A stretch of 36,841 bases of DNA from Polychytrium aggregatum (lineage: Eukaryota > Chytridiomycota > Chytridiomycetes > Polychytriales). This document shows positions 10,701-20,300 of the stretch, piece after piece. Within the stretch, counting starts at the first letter, position 1. Each line of letters opens with the position of its first letter. Under the pieces are notes generated by a model that saw only the letters and a program-made list of their open reading frames with translations, had not been told where the DNA came from and did no database searches. The stretch is from the NCBI RefSeq assembly GCF_025602895.1, contig NW_026516467.1, forward strand, positions 1 through 36,841, read 5' to 3'. The position numbers and the translations under genes are program-made.

Positions 10701-11093
10701 GGGTTCGGCCATTGCGGGGGCCTGCGGCGTCAGCACGCCATTGCACACGACGTCCACGGCTTGCGGACACATGTCGGAAGCATCCGACACACACGACTTG
10801 ACAGGGGTGAGGGCACAGGCGGTCCTGTCCCTCAAGGGTTCTTGATTTTCTTTTTTGTTTTGGTTTTCAATTTTGGTTTTCTCTTCACGTTCGTGGAGAG
10901 GCAGGCGGCTTGCGCCACCATGCACCTCTCGCACGACGCACAACACTTGGTTTGTTTCTCCTTCGGGGGAGGGGGCGAGGTGAACTTCCTCTGGAGACGC
11001 GTGGACTGCATTGAGCAATCCACGGCGTTGGTCTCCTACTAGGGCTCCAGAGCCACCTAGTAGGGTCGGCCGTTTCCCGACTTCATGGGGCAC
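7724..11093 (-). CDS. pol: Family A Pol, N-terminal and central part (copy A2)
   Basis: This is the first part of the A2 Pol frame, read on the minus strand in the -1 frame relative to gag. It encodes a linker, the aspartic protease ([11 protein letters not shown]), RT with [11 protein letters not shown] and YLDDILVYS, RNase H with [10 protein letters not shown], and integrase with the HHCC finger and the D-D-E triad. B1 cuts the frame after IADAL; the remaining C-terminus is at 749-1316. One residue differs from A1 and A4 (Leu for Phe in the RNase H block DASD-F/L-AVG). No stop or frameshift other than the insertion is visible. The part downstream of the insertion is separated, so this copy cannot make full Pol. 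Confidence 0.95.
11035..11078 (-). promoter_or_regulatory. -1 ribosomal frameshift signal, gag/pol junction of A2
   Basis: On the minus strand G GGA AAC (11078-11072) is in phase with gag. A 7-nt spacer (11071-11065) and a 30-nt hairpin (11064-11035) follow. The hairpin arms are CCTACTAG and CTAGTAGG, with an inner GGCT/AGCC stem. The gag stop TAG is in the 5' arm. It is identical to the signal in A1. Confidence 0.88.
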
Positions 11094-11878
11094 TCCTTGG
11101 CCTGGTGTCCCGGTCGGTGACAGAAGAAGCAGGAACCATGGCGGAGGTCCTCCTGCTTCTGTCTGTCCTTGGGGGAGACAGTGGCAGCTTGCTGGAACCG
11201 GGAGCGGGGAGGGCCACGAGCCTCCATGGCGTTGACGTCAACGTCCATGGGCTCAGGCATGGGTCTTGCGGGCGGGGCCGGGCGAGGCGGACGGGCTGGG
11301 ACGTGATGAGACCGATGGCCGCCTGCCAGCTGCGGGTAGAACTGGCGGCCATGGTACTGGACGTTGTCGAGGTTCTCGGCAACGTCCATCATCACGTCCA
11401 GGGACTTGCGGGCATCAGGGTTGCTGGCGATGTACTCTCTGATCTTGGGCTTGAGGCCCTTCTGGAAGAGGTACATCGCATCAGCAGAGCCCAGCTCCTC
11501 AATCTGGGAGGAGAGGTCTTCAAACTCCTCGATGTAGCGGGTCACAGAACCACGCTGCACGAGAGAGTATAGCTTGTCACGGGCAATGAGTTCAGCATTG
11601 GGGCTGCCGAAGCGGCGACGGAGGCGGTCCTTGAAGTCGTCAAACACACCTTCGCTCTGCTCGTCGAACCCTTGGCGGCGGTACCAACGGTACGCCTGGT
11701 CCTTTAAGCAGAGCTTGGCGGCGACGATGTGGTGGGTGGGGGCGACTTGGGCAGCATCGAGGTAGTCCTCGAGTTGCTGCAGCCAGTCCTCCACCGAGGA
11801 GGAGCGGCTCTTCCCAGTAAACACTGGGGCACGGAAGGTCTTGAGGAAGGCTTCCGGAAGTGGGCGGGGGTTGCTCAT
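11057..11878 (-). CDS. gag: Family A Gag (copy A2), intact
   Basis: 273-aa Gag, the particle-forming protein. It starts at the ATG at 11878, the first ATG in frame; an in-frame TAG lies about 23 codons upstream. The protein begins [18 protein letters not shown], then the Gag fold ([33 protein letters not shown]). A Pro-rich linker containing [10 protein letters not shown] follows. Near residue 250 there is a standard CCHC zinc knuckle, [14 protein letters not shown], for RNA binding. The end overlaps the pol frame, and the stop sits in the frameshift hairpin. The sequence is the same as Gag of A1. Confidence 0.96.
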   Translation of the reverse strand: MSNPRPLPEAFLKTFRAPVFTGKSRSSSVEDWLQQLEDYLDAAQVAPTHHIVAAKLCLKDQAYRWYRRQGFDEQSEGVFDDFKDRLRRRFGSPNAELIARDKLYSLVQRGSVTRYIEEFEDLSSQIEELGSADAMYLFQKGLKPKIREYIASNPDARKSLDVMMDVAENLDNVQYHGRQFYPQLAGGHRSHHVPARPPRPAPPARPMPEPMDVDVNAMEARGPPRSRFQQAATVSPKDRQKQEDLRHGSCFFCHRPGHQAKECPMKSGNGRPY

Positions 11879-11988
11879 GGCAGGGGCAGGCTCCAGGGAC
11901 AGAGAGGAGAGTCGGTCGGCAAGAGAGGCGGGATCCAGCTTGAGGATCTAGAAAGAGGACAAACAGGACGAAAACAAGACGAGGATTT

Positions 11989-12000
11989 CCGATGCTACCA
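11989..12000 (-). other. Primer-binding site of A2 (tRNA type)
   Basis: Directly next to the 5' LTR the minus strand reads TGGTAGCATCGG, complementary to a tRNA 3' end with CCA. An acceptor stem ending ...GCTACCA with A1-U72 would suit an initiator-Met tRNA, but the identity is uncertain. Confidence 0.65.
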
Positions 12001-12309
12001 TGTAACGTCCACTACTGGGACGTTGGGGCAAGACGGGGAGGGAGGGGGTACAAGACAAGACAGGACGGGGCAGAACAGGGCGGTGCTAGGCTACTCTAGC
12101 GGACGGGTGAGCTCGGGGAGCACTTACGTTTATTCACGATAAAACCGAACTCCAGACAAACGGGGGGAACGGGGGCAACCCGCAGGTATACCCTGCGGTG
12201 GCCTGCCTGCGGTGCGTGAAAACGCAAAGCGCAGCACAGGTCACGACCCACTGCGCCGCGCAGTACGCGCAGTACGCGCAGCACAGCGTCGGAGATACCA
12301 TCTCCTACA
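12001..12309 (-). repeat. 5' LTR of A2
   Basis: 309 bp, TG...CA ends, flanked on the right by the TSD ccagc (12310-12314). By eye it is identical to the LTR at 431-739, including a 1-bp deletion not seen in A1. Confidence 0.95.
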
Positions 12310-14163
12310 CCAGCCGTGGACTCGGTCAGTGTCAAGGAGGTGGGAACATCAGGCTGGAATCCGTAGAGCGCCTCAAAGGGGCTCAAGCCAGTTGTGCTCG
12401 ACTTGGCGGTGTTGTATGCAAACTCTGCATGACTCAGCTGTATGTCCCAGTCGTCTTGGCTGGTCGAGGCGTATGTCCTCAGGTATTGCTCGAGGGTGCG
12501 GATCGTCCGCTCGGACTGTCCATCCGTTTGTTGGTGGTGCGAGGTTGACATGTTCAGCTTGGTGCCGAGATGGTCGAACAGACTTGTCCAAAACAAGGAG
12601 GTGAATCGGGGGTCTCGATCACTGACGATGGACTTTGGGAGGCCGTGGTGCTTGAACACATGCTTGAAGAACAGCAGTGCAAGGTCAGGCGCGGAGCATG
12701 TCGTCTGGCACGGCACAAAGTGTGCCATCTTGCTGAACCTGTCGACAAAGACAGCGATTGCATCGTGGTCCAACTTGGTCGTCGGTAGATGCGTGATGAG
12801 ATCCATGGACATGCTGGTCCAGGGGCGGTCGGGAACAGGCAGGGGTTGCAGCAATCCTTGCTCTCGGGTCGTGCGTGACTTGACCATCTTGCAGGTATGG
12901 CAGGACTCGATGTACTTCTCGACGGTGCGCTTCATTCCAGGCCAGTATGCGACTTTGGCCAGTCGGTCGTATGTCTTCTCGACTCCAAAGTGTCCAGCGA
13001 GGGGCGAGTCGTGGACCTCTTGGAGCAACTTGGTCTTCAACGACGGAATGTCCGGCACACAGACACGGCTGTCCTTCTTCAGGAGGAGCAGGCCATCACG
13101 CACTGTGTACTCGGATGATTCGTCGTCCTTGGGGAGCTTAGACACCTTTCGGAACAGTTCTCCGAACTGTTTGTCGTTGGCGATGTTGTCTCGGACAACA
13201 TCCAGCATCGTGTTGTCGACACTGACAGTCGACTCGTACAGTGACGCCAATTGGTAGTCGGGGCGTCGGGACAGTGCGTCAGGCACCACATTGAGTTTGC
13301 CTTTCTGGTATACAACCTCGTAGTTGTACTCGGCGAGGAACTCCATCCATCGCGCTTGGCGTCGGCTCAGGTTCTTCTTGGTGTCGAGGTAACGCAGTGA
13401 CTGGTGGTCCGTCACAATCTTGAAGGGCTTGGCGGTACCGTGGAGGTACACTCGGAACTTCTGCAGCGCGTAGATGATCGCAAGCTGCTCCTTCTCGTGC
13501 ACGGGATAGTTGATCTCGTGTTGGGACAGTTTGCGCGACTCGAAGGCAACGGGCCTTCCCTCCTGCATCAAAACAGCTCCCACCGCAAAGTCGGAGGCGT
13601 CGGTGTGCACGGAGACATCCGTGTTCGGGTCGAACACAGCGAGGACAGGAGCGTTCGTCAAGGCGTGCTTGAGGGTCTCGAACGCTTGGCGTTGTGGGTG
13701 GTCCCACACGAAGGGGCACTCTTTGCGGAGTAGGTCTGTGAGTGGACCGGCAGTGCGCGCCAGATCGGGGATGAATCGGCGGTAGTAGTTGACGAGACCG
13801 AGAAACGACTGCACGTCAGAGACGCATGCGAGCGGCGGCCACTCGACCACAGACTTGACCTTGGCGGGGTCGACTTCGATTCCTCTTCCTGAGACAACGT
13901 GTCCCAGGAACGGGACTTGATTCTTGAAGAACTCACACTTGGACAGTTTGGCATACAACTTGTGCTCGCGTAGCTTGGCCAGCACGCGGGCGACATGACC
14001 TTCATGGGTCGCTTCATCCTTGCTGTACACAAGGATATCATCCAGGTACACGATGACAGAGTTGTCGAGCTCTTGGCGGAACACATCGTTCATCAGCTGC
14101 ATGAACGTGGCAGGTGCGTTCGTCAATCCGAACGGCAGCACTAGGAACTCGTACAGTCCGTAG
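12310..14163 (-). pseudogene. pol: Family A pol fragment, RT to integrase (copy A4, right piece)
   Basis: This is the second part of the A4 copy that hosts A2. On the minus strand it encodes Pol from the RT palm ([12 protein letters not shown], then YLDDILVYS) through RNase H ([10 protein letters not shown]) and the integrase zinc finger and catalytic core, up to LTLTEST, where A2 inserted. The frame is open throughout and almost identical to A1. At 14163 it is cut by the LTR of C1, so the first half of RT, protease, gag and the 5' LTR of A4 are missing here. The last bases are cgtag, the expected target duplication of C1, but the second copy is not in the window. The left piece (1-430) has frameshifts, so the copy is dead. 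Confidence 0.92.
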
Positions 14164-14582
14164 TGTGAGGAGTGAACAAGCGCAAGGACGAAGACCAAGT
14201 GCTTGGTATGAGCTTTATTAGCTTTTAGCCCCGAACACCAAAGAACAAGTTTTGTTCGAACTGGTGTTCAACATAGGCTCAGACATGCAGGGCTATTTAT
14301 AGACCGGGAGAAGGTCGAGGGGCAAAAGTGGGCGAGAAGGGTGGAGCATCACAGAGAAGCGAGAAGGGGGTGCGAGAGTGGCTGGTGTGCAAGCGAGAGA
14401 GGCTTGGCACAGCCCGGGGACATGTGCCGAGCGGTGGGGGAGGCAGGAAACCAGTAGACGCGGGTGGCAACGGCGCGTGCTCATGCATGGGGGCAAACAA
14501 ACACGTGGGGACTCATGATTGGTGCGGAGGGCGAGAGCATGCGGGACAATCTCATTGGTCCGTTGTGATGCTGGTCATCACA
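14164..14582 (-). repeat. 3' LTR of C1
   Basis: 419 bp, TG...CA ends. On the minus strand TATAAATA is at 14301-14294 and the self-primer segment AGTTCGAACAA at 14262-14252, so its first base is 39 nt after the first T of TATA. AATAAA follows. The primer segment can pair within a larger R-region stem (GAACACCA/TGGTGTTC). Confidence 0.93.
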
Positions 14583-16094
14583 CTATCTCCTCCTTAAACT
14601 ACGGCGTGTTCCATCTTGAGTTCTCCTGGGGCCAGGCTTGTCTGGGTAGCGTCGGTGGTACTCCGCGGCCACCGTTGGGGCAAAGACAATGTCGGCGGGC
14701 TCCCAACTTCGATCGGTGACCGGGTAGCCTTTCCAATCGATGAGATAGTGCAGCTTTCCGCGCACGAACTTGGAGTCTAAGATCTCTTCGACCTCCCACT
14801 CCAAGTTCCCATCGATGACCACCGCAGGGGGCGGCGCTTGCACCCGACCCGGAAGCGAGTTCTTCTTGTAGGGCTCAAGAAGAGACACATGGAACACCGG
14901 GTGCACCTTTATGTCCTTTGGCAAGTCCAGGCGGAAAGCCAATGTCCCGACGGCCTCGAGGATGGTGAATGGTCCAATCCTCTGGTAATCCAGCTTCTTG
15001 CTTGGGCGAGTGGTGCTGATGTTACGAGTCAGCACCCAGACTTGATCGCCCGGACGCAAGTCGGGAGCCTGGGACCTCCGGAGATCTGAGAAGTGCTTGT
15101 AGTCAGACTTTGCCTTCTCAAGATTCTCCTTCAACAGTGCCAGGTTCCGCTGGAGATGTTCAACCCTCTCCGTGGCAGAGGGAACATCAGGGCCGCCAGC
15201 GACAACGGGGACTTCGAACCTTGGGTGGAACCCATAGGTTGCCAAGAATGGCGAGGCATGTGTTGACGAGTTCTCGAGGTTATTGTAAGAGAACTCGGCC
15301 AACGGCAGCAGCTCGGCCCAGTCATCTTGCTGATACGACGTGTAACAGCGCAGGTATTGGTTGATGACCTGGTTGACCCTCTCAGTCTGTCCATCGGTCT
15401 GGGGATGGAAGGCCGTGGACAGACTGGTTTGGATCCCGAGCTGCGTGCAGAGTGCCTTCCAGAACCGAGAGGTGAACTGACTTCCTCGGTCTGAAACCAC
15501 TGTGTCGGGGAGGCCATGGAGACGAAAGACATTGTCGAGGAACAGTGACGCAGTCTCCTCCGCCGACGGCAGTGAACGCCAGGACATAAAGTGTGCCATC
15601 TTTGTGAGGCTGCATACCACCACAAAGATGCAGGTGTGACCCTTGGACTTTGGCAGATCAGTGATAAAGTCCATGGTCAGTGTCCCCCAGGGTCGATCGG
15701 CTGTCTGGAGTGGCAACAGGAACCCAAACGGCTTGTGTCGCGGAGCTTTCGAGCGTGCACAGGTGTCGCACGTCGAGACGTACTCTTTGACATCTTTCCG
15801 ATAGGTTTGCCACCAAAACTGTCGCGATACCAGAGCCAGAGTCCGTCGGATGCCTGGATGACCCACAGCGACTGGGTCATGGCACGACTTGAGCGCCGGA
15901 ACTCGGCACGACTCTGGGACCACAATCCTGTTCTGGAAGGTGAGGTACTGGCCATTCCAGACGAACTTCGGGTCACGACGGTATTTGTCTAGACCGGGAT
16001 CCCGAGCCTGCTCTTCGGCTATGAGCTGCAGCAAATCCACAGGGTCACTGCGACTTGCAACCGAAGAGCGGGCGTCTCTGCTTCGGAGCACGCG
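14583..16094 (-). CDS. pol: Family C Pol, integrase and chromodomain part (copy C1)
   Basis: The C-terminal part of C1 Pol runs from the linker after RNase H (VDLLQLIAEEQ) through the integrase HHCC finger (HDPVAVGHPG ... CDTCARSK), the D-D-E core (MDFITDLP, VSDRGSQF, TDGQTERVN) and a C-terminal domain (VHPVFHVSLLEPY) to a chromodomain (LEWEVEEILDSKF, DWKGYPVTDRSWEP). The frame is open. Its stop TAG (14585-14583) touches the 3' LTR, so the purine tract is also coding sequence. The N-terminal part is at 21564-23501, separated by A1, which inserted after the codon for an Arg-Val pair. Without A1 the frame would be continuous, which fits A1 being the younger insertion. Confidence 0.94.
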   Translation of the reverse strand, partial: RVLRSRDARSSVASRSDPVDLLQLIAEEQARDPGLDKYRRDPKFVWNGQYLTFQNRIVVPESCRVPALKSCHDPVAVGHPGIRRTLALVSRQFWWQTYRKDVKEYVSTCDTCARSKAPRHKPFGFLLPLQTADRPWGTLTMDFITDLPKSKGHTCIFVVVCSLTKMAHFMSWRSLPSAEETASLFLDNVFRLHGLPDTVVSDRGSQFTSRFWKALCTQLGIQTSLSTAFHPQTDGQTERVNQVINQYLRCYTSYQQDDWAELLPLAEFSYNNLENSSTHASPFLATYGFHPRFEVPVVAGGPDVPSATERVEHLQRNLALLKENLEKAKSDYKHFSDLRRSQAPDLRPGDQVWVLTRNISTTRPSKKLDYQRIGPFTILEAVGTLAFRLDLPKDIKVHPVFHVSLLEPYKKNSLPGRVQAPPPAVVIDGNLEWEVEEILDSKFVRGKLHYLIDWKGYPVTDRSWEPADIVFAPTVAAEYHRRYPDKPGPRRTQDGTRRSLRRR

Positions 16095-16404
16095 TGTAGG
16101 AGATGGTATCTCCGACGCTGTGCTGCGCGTACTGCGCGTACTGCGCGGCGCAGTGGGTCGTGACCTGTGCTGCGCTTTGCGTTTTCACGCACCGCAGGCA
16201 GGCCACCGCAGGGTATACCTGCGGGTTGCCCCCGTTCCCCCCGTTTGTCTGGAGTTCGGTTTTATCGTGAATAAACGTAAGTGCTTCCCCGAGCTCACCC
16301 GTCCGCTAGAGTAGCCTAGCACCGCCCTGTTCTGCCCCGTCCTGTCTTGTCTTGTACCCCCTCCCTCCCCGTCTTGCCCCAACGTCCCAGTAGTGGACGT
16401 TACA
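16095..16404 (+). repeat. 5' LTR of A1
   Basis: 310 bp, TG...CA ends. It begins with a 6-bp palindrome arm pair at 16099-16113 and has a 9-nt unit repeated about 2.7 times from 16124. A CCGCAGG/CCTGCGG stem with GTATA loop follows, and AATAAA is at 16270-16275. No good TATA box is seen, so the promoter type is unclear. Confidence 0.95.
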
Positions 16405-16416
16405 TGGTAGCATCGG
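16405..16416 (+). other. Primer-binding site of A1 (tRNA type)
   Basis: TGGTAGCATCGG starts directly at the LTR edge, as for tRNA-primed Ty3/gypsy elements. No complementary segment was found in the LTR, unlike families B and C. An initiator-Met-like tRNA is possible but not proven. Confidence 0.65.
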
Positions 16417-16526
16417 AAATCCTCGTCTTGTTTTCGTCCTGTTTGTCCTCTTTCTAGATCCTCAAGCTGGATCCCGCCTCTCTTGCCGACCGACTCTCCT
16501 CTCTGTCCCTGGAGCCTGCCCCTGCC

Positions 16527-17348
16527 ATGAGCAACCCCCGCCCACTTCCGGAAGCCTTCCTCAAGACCTTCCGTGCCCCAGTGTTTACTGGGAAGAGCCG
16601 CTCCTCCTCGGTGGAGGACTGGCTGCAGCAACTCGAGGACTACCTCGATGCTGCCCAAGTCGCCCCCACCCACCACATCGTCGCCGCCAAGCTCTGCTTA
16701 AAGGACCAGGCGTACCGTTGGTACCGCCGCCAAGGGTTCGACGAGCAGAGCGAAGGTGTGTTTGACGACTTCAAGGACCGCCTCCGTCGCCGCTTCGGCA
16801 GCCCCAATGCTGAACTCATTGCCCGTGACAAGCTATACTCTCTCGTGCAGCGTGGTTCTGTGACCCGCTACATCGAGGAGTTTGAAGACCTCTCCTCCCA
16901 GATTGAGGAGCTGGGCTCTGCTGATGCGATGTACCTCTTCCAGAAGGGCCTCAAGCCCAAGATCAGAGAGTACATCGCCAGCAACCCTGATGCCCGCAAG
17001 TCCCTGGACGTGATGATGGACGTTGCCGAGAACCTCGACAACGTCCAGTACCATGGCCGCCAGTTCTACCCGCAGCTGGCAGGCGGCCATCGGTCTCATC
17101 ACGTCCCAGCCCGTCCGCCTCGCCCGGCCCCGCCCGCAAGACCCATGCCTGAGCCCATGGACGTTGACGTCAACGCCATGGAGGCTCGTGGCCCTCCCCG
17201 CTCCCGGTTCCAGCAAGCTGCCACTGTCTCCCCCAAGGACAGACAGAAGCAGGAGGACCTCCGCCATGGTTCCTGCTTCTTCTGTCACCGACCGGGACAC
17301 CAGGCCAAGGAGTGCCCCATGAAGTCGGGAAACGGCCGACCCTACTAG
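16527..17348 (+). CDS. gag: Family A Gag (copy A1), intact
   Basis: 273-aa Gag that builds the virus-like particle and binds the RNA. The ATG at 16527 is the first in frame; an in-frame TAG lies 23 codons upstream, and the stretch between is open but has no ATG. The Gag fold covers about residues 15-160 ([35 protein letters not shown]). A Pro-rich and acidic linker follows. The CCHC knuckle [14 protein letters not shown] is at residues 250-263. The C-terminus Ser-Gly-Asn is encoded by the slippery site. The stop TAG at 17346 lies in the frameshift hairpin, so termination gives Gag and slippage gives Gag-Pol. Confidence 0.96.
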   Translation: MSNPRPLPEAFLKTFRAPVFTGKSRSSSVEDWLQQLEDYLDAAQVAPTHHIVAAKLCLKDQAYRWYRRQGFDEQSEGVFDDFKDRLRRRFGSPNAELIARDKLYSLVQRGSVTRYIEEFEDLSSQIEELGSADAMYLFQKGLKPKIREYIASNPDARKSLDVMMDVAENLDNVQYHGRQFYPQLAGGHRSHHVPARPPRPAPPARPMPEPMDVDVNAMEARGPPRSRFQQAATVSPKDRQKQEDLRHGSCFFCHRPGHQAKECPMKSGNGRPY

Positions 17349-20300
17349 GTGGCTCTGGAGCCCTAGTAGGAGACCAACGCCGTGGATTGCTCAATGCAGT
17401 CCACGCGTCTCCAGAGGAAGTTCACCTCGCCCCCTCCCCCGAAGGAGAAACAAACCAAGTGTTGTGCGTCGTGCGAGAGGTGCATGGTGGCGCAAGCCGC
17501 CTGCCTCTCCACGAACGTGAAGAGAAAACCAAAATTGAAAACCAAAACAAAAAAGAAAATCAAGAACCCTTGAGGGACAGGACCGCCTGTGCCCTCACCC
17601 CTGTCAAGTCGTGTGTGTCGGATGCTTCCGACATGTGTCCGCAAGCCGTGGACGTCGTGTGCAATGGCGTGCTGACGCCGCAGGCCCCCGCAATGGCCGA
17701 ACCCTATCCAAAATGTCCGAGTGGCCGTGATGAAGCCAACCAAGACCAAGTGTCGCCCGTTCCCCCAAGTCAAGTCATGGTGCAGGAGGCTGTGCAGGAG
17801 GACCATGAAGAGTCCCTGCTGTACCTCCCTGCCACCGTCCAAGGTCACACCGTCCGAATGATGGTGGACTCTGGAGCAAGCTGCAACTTTGTCAGCAGAC
17901 GCTTGCTCCAGGAGCTCAACATACATGCAACCAAGAAGAAGTCGCCGATGAGTGTGGCGCTTGCAGACGATCGTGTGCAGCAGTGCACACACCAAGTGGT
18001 CCTGCGAGTGGCCCTCCATCCCAAGTACCATCCTGTCCTGTTGTTCCAAGTGATCGACACCAAGTTCGATGCCATCCTCGGCATGAGCTGGCTTGCTCGT
18101 GCCGAGCCGACTCCAGTCGTCGACTGGAAAGGCCGCACTGTCCGTGTTGGCCCTGACATTGTCCTGCAGGGCATGGCCTCACCCAACATGCCACCTCTCC
18201 TCTCAGCCATGCAATTCAAGAGGCTGATCAAGAAGGACACGTCGTTCCTCTGTGTCGTGCGTGAGGTCGACGACACCGACCAAGCCGGTCCCGGTCCCCC
18301 GCCTGTGGTGACCAAGCTGCTCGACGAGTACAAGGACGTATTCCCCGACCAGTTGCCACAATGCCTGCCACCCCAACGCACCGTCGATCATCGCATCGAC
18401 ATCGAACCAGGCTCGTCGCCTCCGTCAAGACCGACGTACCAACTGTCGCTGACGGAGATGGACGAACTCAAGCGCCAGTTGGATGACCTCCTCGCCCATG
18501 GGTTCATCCGCCCGAGCCAGTCACCGTATGGTGCACCAGTGCTCTTTGTCAAGAAGAAAGAAGGTGATCTCAGGATGTGCGTCGACTATCGCGCACTAAA
18601 CAAACAGACCATCAAGAACACCTACCCGTTGCCCAGGATCGACGAGTTGATGGATCGTCTGAGTGGAGCAAAGGTCTTTAGCAAGATAGACCTCCGCTCA
18701 GGCTACCATCAGATCCGCATCCACGAGGATGATGTCCACAAGACCGCCTTCAGGACTCGCTACGGACTGTACGAGTTCCTAGTGCTGCCGTTCGGATTGA
18801 CGAACGCACCTGCCACGTTCATGCAGCTGATGAACGATGTGTTCCGCCAAGAGCTCGACAACTCTGTCATCGTGTACCTGGATGATATCCTTGTGTACAG
18901 CAAGGATGAAGCGACCCATGAAGGTCATGTCGCCCGCGTGCTGGCCAAGCTACGCGAGCACAAGTTGTATGCCAAACTGTCCAAGTGTGAGTTCTTCAAG
19001 AATCAAGTCCCGTTCCTGGGACACGTTGTCTCAGGAAGAGGAATCGAAGTCGACCCCGCCAAGGTCAAGTCTGTGGTCGAGTGGCCGCCGCTCGCATGCG
19101 TCTCTGACGTGCAGTCGTTTCTCGGTCTCGTCAACTACTACCGCCGATTCATCCCCGATCTGGCGCGCACTGCCGGTCCACTCACAGACCTACTCCGCAA
19201 AGAGTGCCCCTTCGTGTGGGACCACCCACAACGCCAAGCGTTCGAGACCCTCAAGCACGCCTTGACGAACGCTCCTGTCCTCGCTGTGTTCGACCCGAAC
19301 ACGGATGTCTCCGTGCACACCGACGCCTCCGACTTTGCGGTGGGAGCTGTTTTGATGCAGGAGGGAAGGCCCGTTGCCTTCGAGTCGCGCAAACTGTCCC
19401 AACACGAGATCAACTATCCCGTGCACGAGAAGGAGCAGCTTGCGATCATCTACGCGCTGCAGAAGTTCCGAGTGTACCTCCACGGTACCGCCAAGCCCTT
19501 CAAGATTGTGACGGACCACCAGTCACTGCGTTACCTCGACACCAAGAAGAACCTGAGCCGACGCCAAGCGCGATGGATGGAGTTCCTCGCCGAGTACAAC
19601 TACGAGGTTGTATACCAGAAAGGCAAACTCAATGTGGTGCCTGACGCACTGTCCCGACGCCCCGACTACCAATTGGCGTCACTGTACGAGTCGACTGTCA
19701 GTGTCGACAACACGATGCTGGATGTTGTCCGAGACAACATCGCCAACGACAAACAGTTCGGAGAACTGTTCCGAAAGGTGTCTAAGCTCCCCAAGGACGA
19801 CGAATCATCCGAGTACACAGTGCGTGATGGCCTGCTCCTCCTGAAGAAGGACAGCCGTGTCTGTGTGCCGGACATTCCGTCGTTGAAGACCAAGTTGCTC
19901 CAAGAGGTCCACGACTCGCCCCTCGCTGGACACTTTGGAGTCGAGAAGACATACGACCGACTGGCCAAAGTCGCATACTGGCCTGGAATGAAGCGCACCG
20001 TCGAGAAGTACATCGAGTCCTGCCATACCTGCAAGATGGTCAAGTCACGCACGACCCGAGAGCAAGGATTGCTGCAACCCCTGCCTGTTCCCGACCGCCC
20101 CTGGACCAGCATGTCCATGGATCTCATCACGCATCTACCGACGACCAAGTTGGACCACGATGCAATCGCTGTCTTTGTCGACAGGTTCAGCAAGATGGCA
20201 CACTTTGTGCCGTGCCAGACGACATGCTCCGCGCCTGACCTTGCACTGCTGTTCTTCAAGCATGTGTTCAAGCACCACGGCCTCCCAAAGTCCATCGTCA

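Larger units (their letters stand above)
431..12309 (-). mobile_element. Family A LTR retrotransposon A2, complete, split by B1
   Basis: This is a full-length Ty3/gypsy chromovirus on the minus strand. Its 309-bp LTRs lie at 431-739 (3') and 12001-12309 (5'). The 5-bp target duplication ccagc flanks it at 426-430 and 12310-12314. Its order on the minus strand is 5' LTR, primer site, untranslated leader of about 110 nt (11879-11988), gag, pol, short purine-rich stretch, 3' LTR. It inserted into another, nearly identical family A copy (A4). It was then split at 1316/7724 by element B1, which left the duplication gcgcg. Both A2 LTRs share a 1-bp deletion relative to the LTRs of A1, as expected when both LTRs are copied from one template. 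The youth of the copy is inferred from LTR identity. Confidence 0.95.

Noticed and set aside
14164..14582. Solo LTR inside A4
   Set aside because: The adjoining pol of family C ends exactly at its inner edge, so it is the 3' LTR of C1.
16124..16147. 9-nt tandem unit in the family A LTR as a possible repeat array or CRISPR
   Set aside because: There are fewer than three units without spacers, and it is repeated only because it lies in every A LTR.
17382..17573. Basic 63-codon frame with Cys residues, in the gag frame after the A1 gag stop
   Set aside because: It overlaps the Pol linker, and two further in-frame stops separate it from gag. I take it as a shadow of pol.
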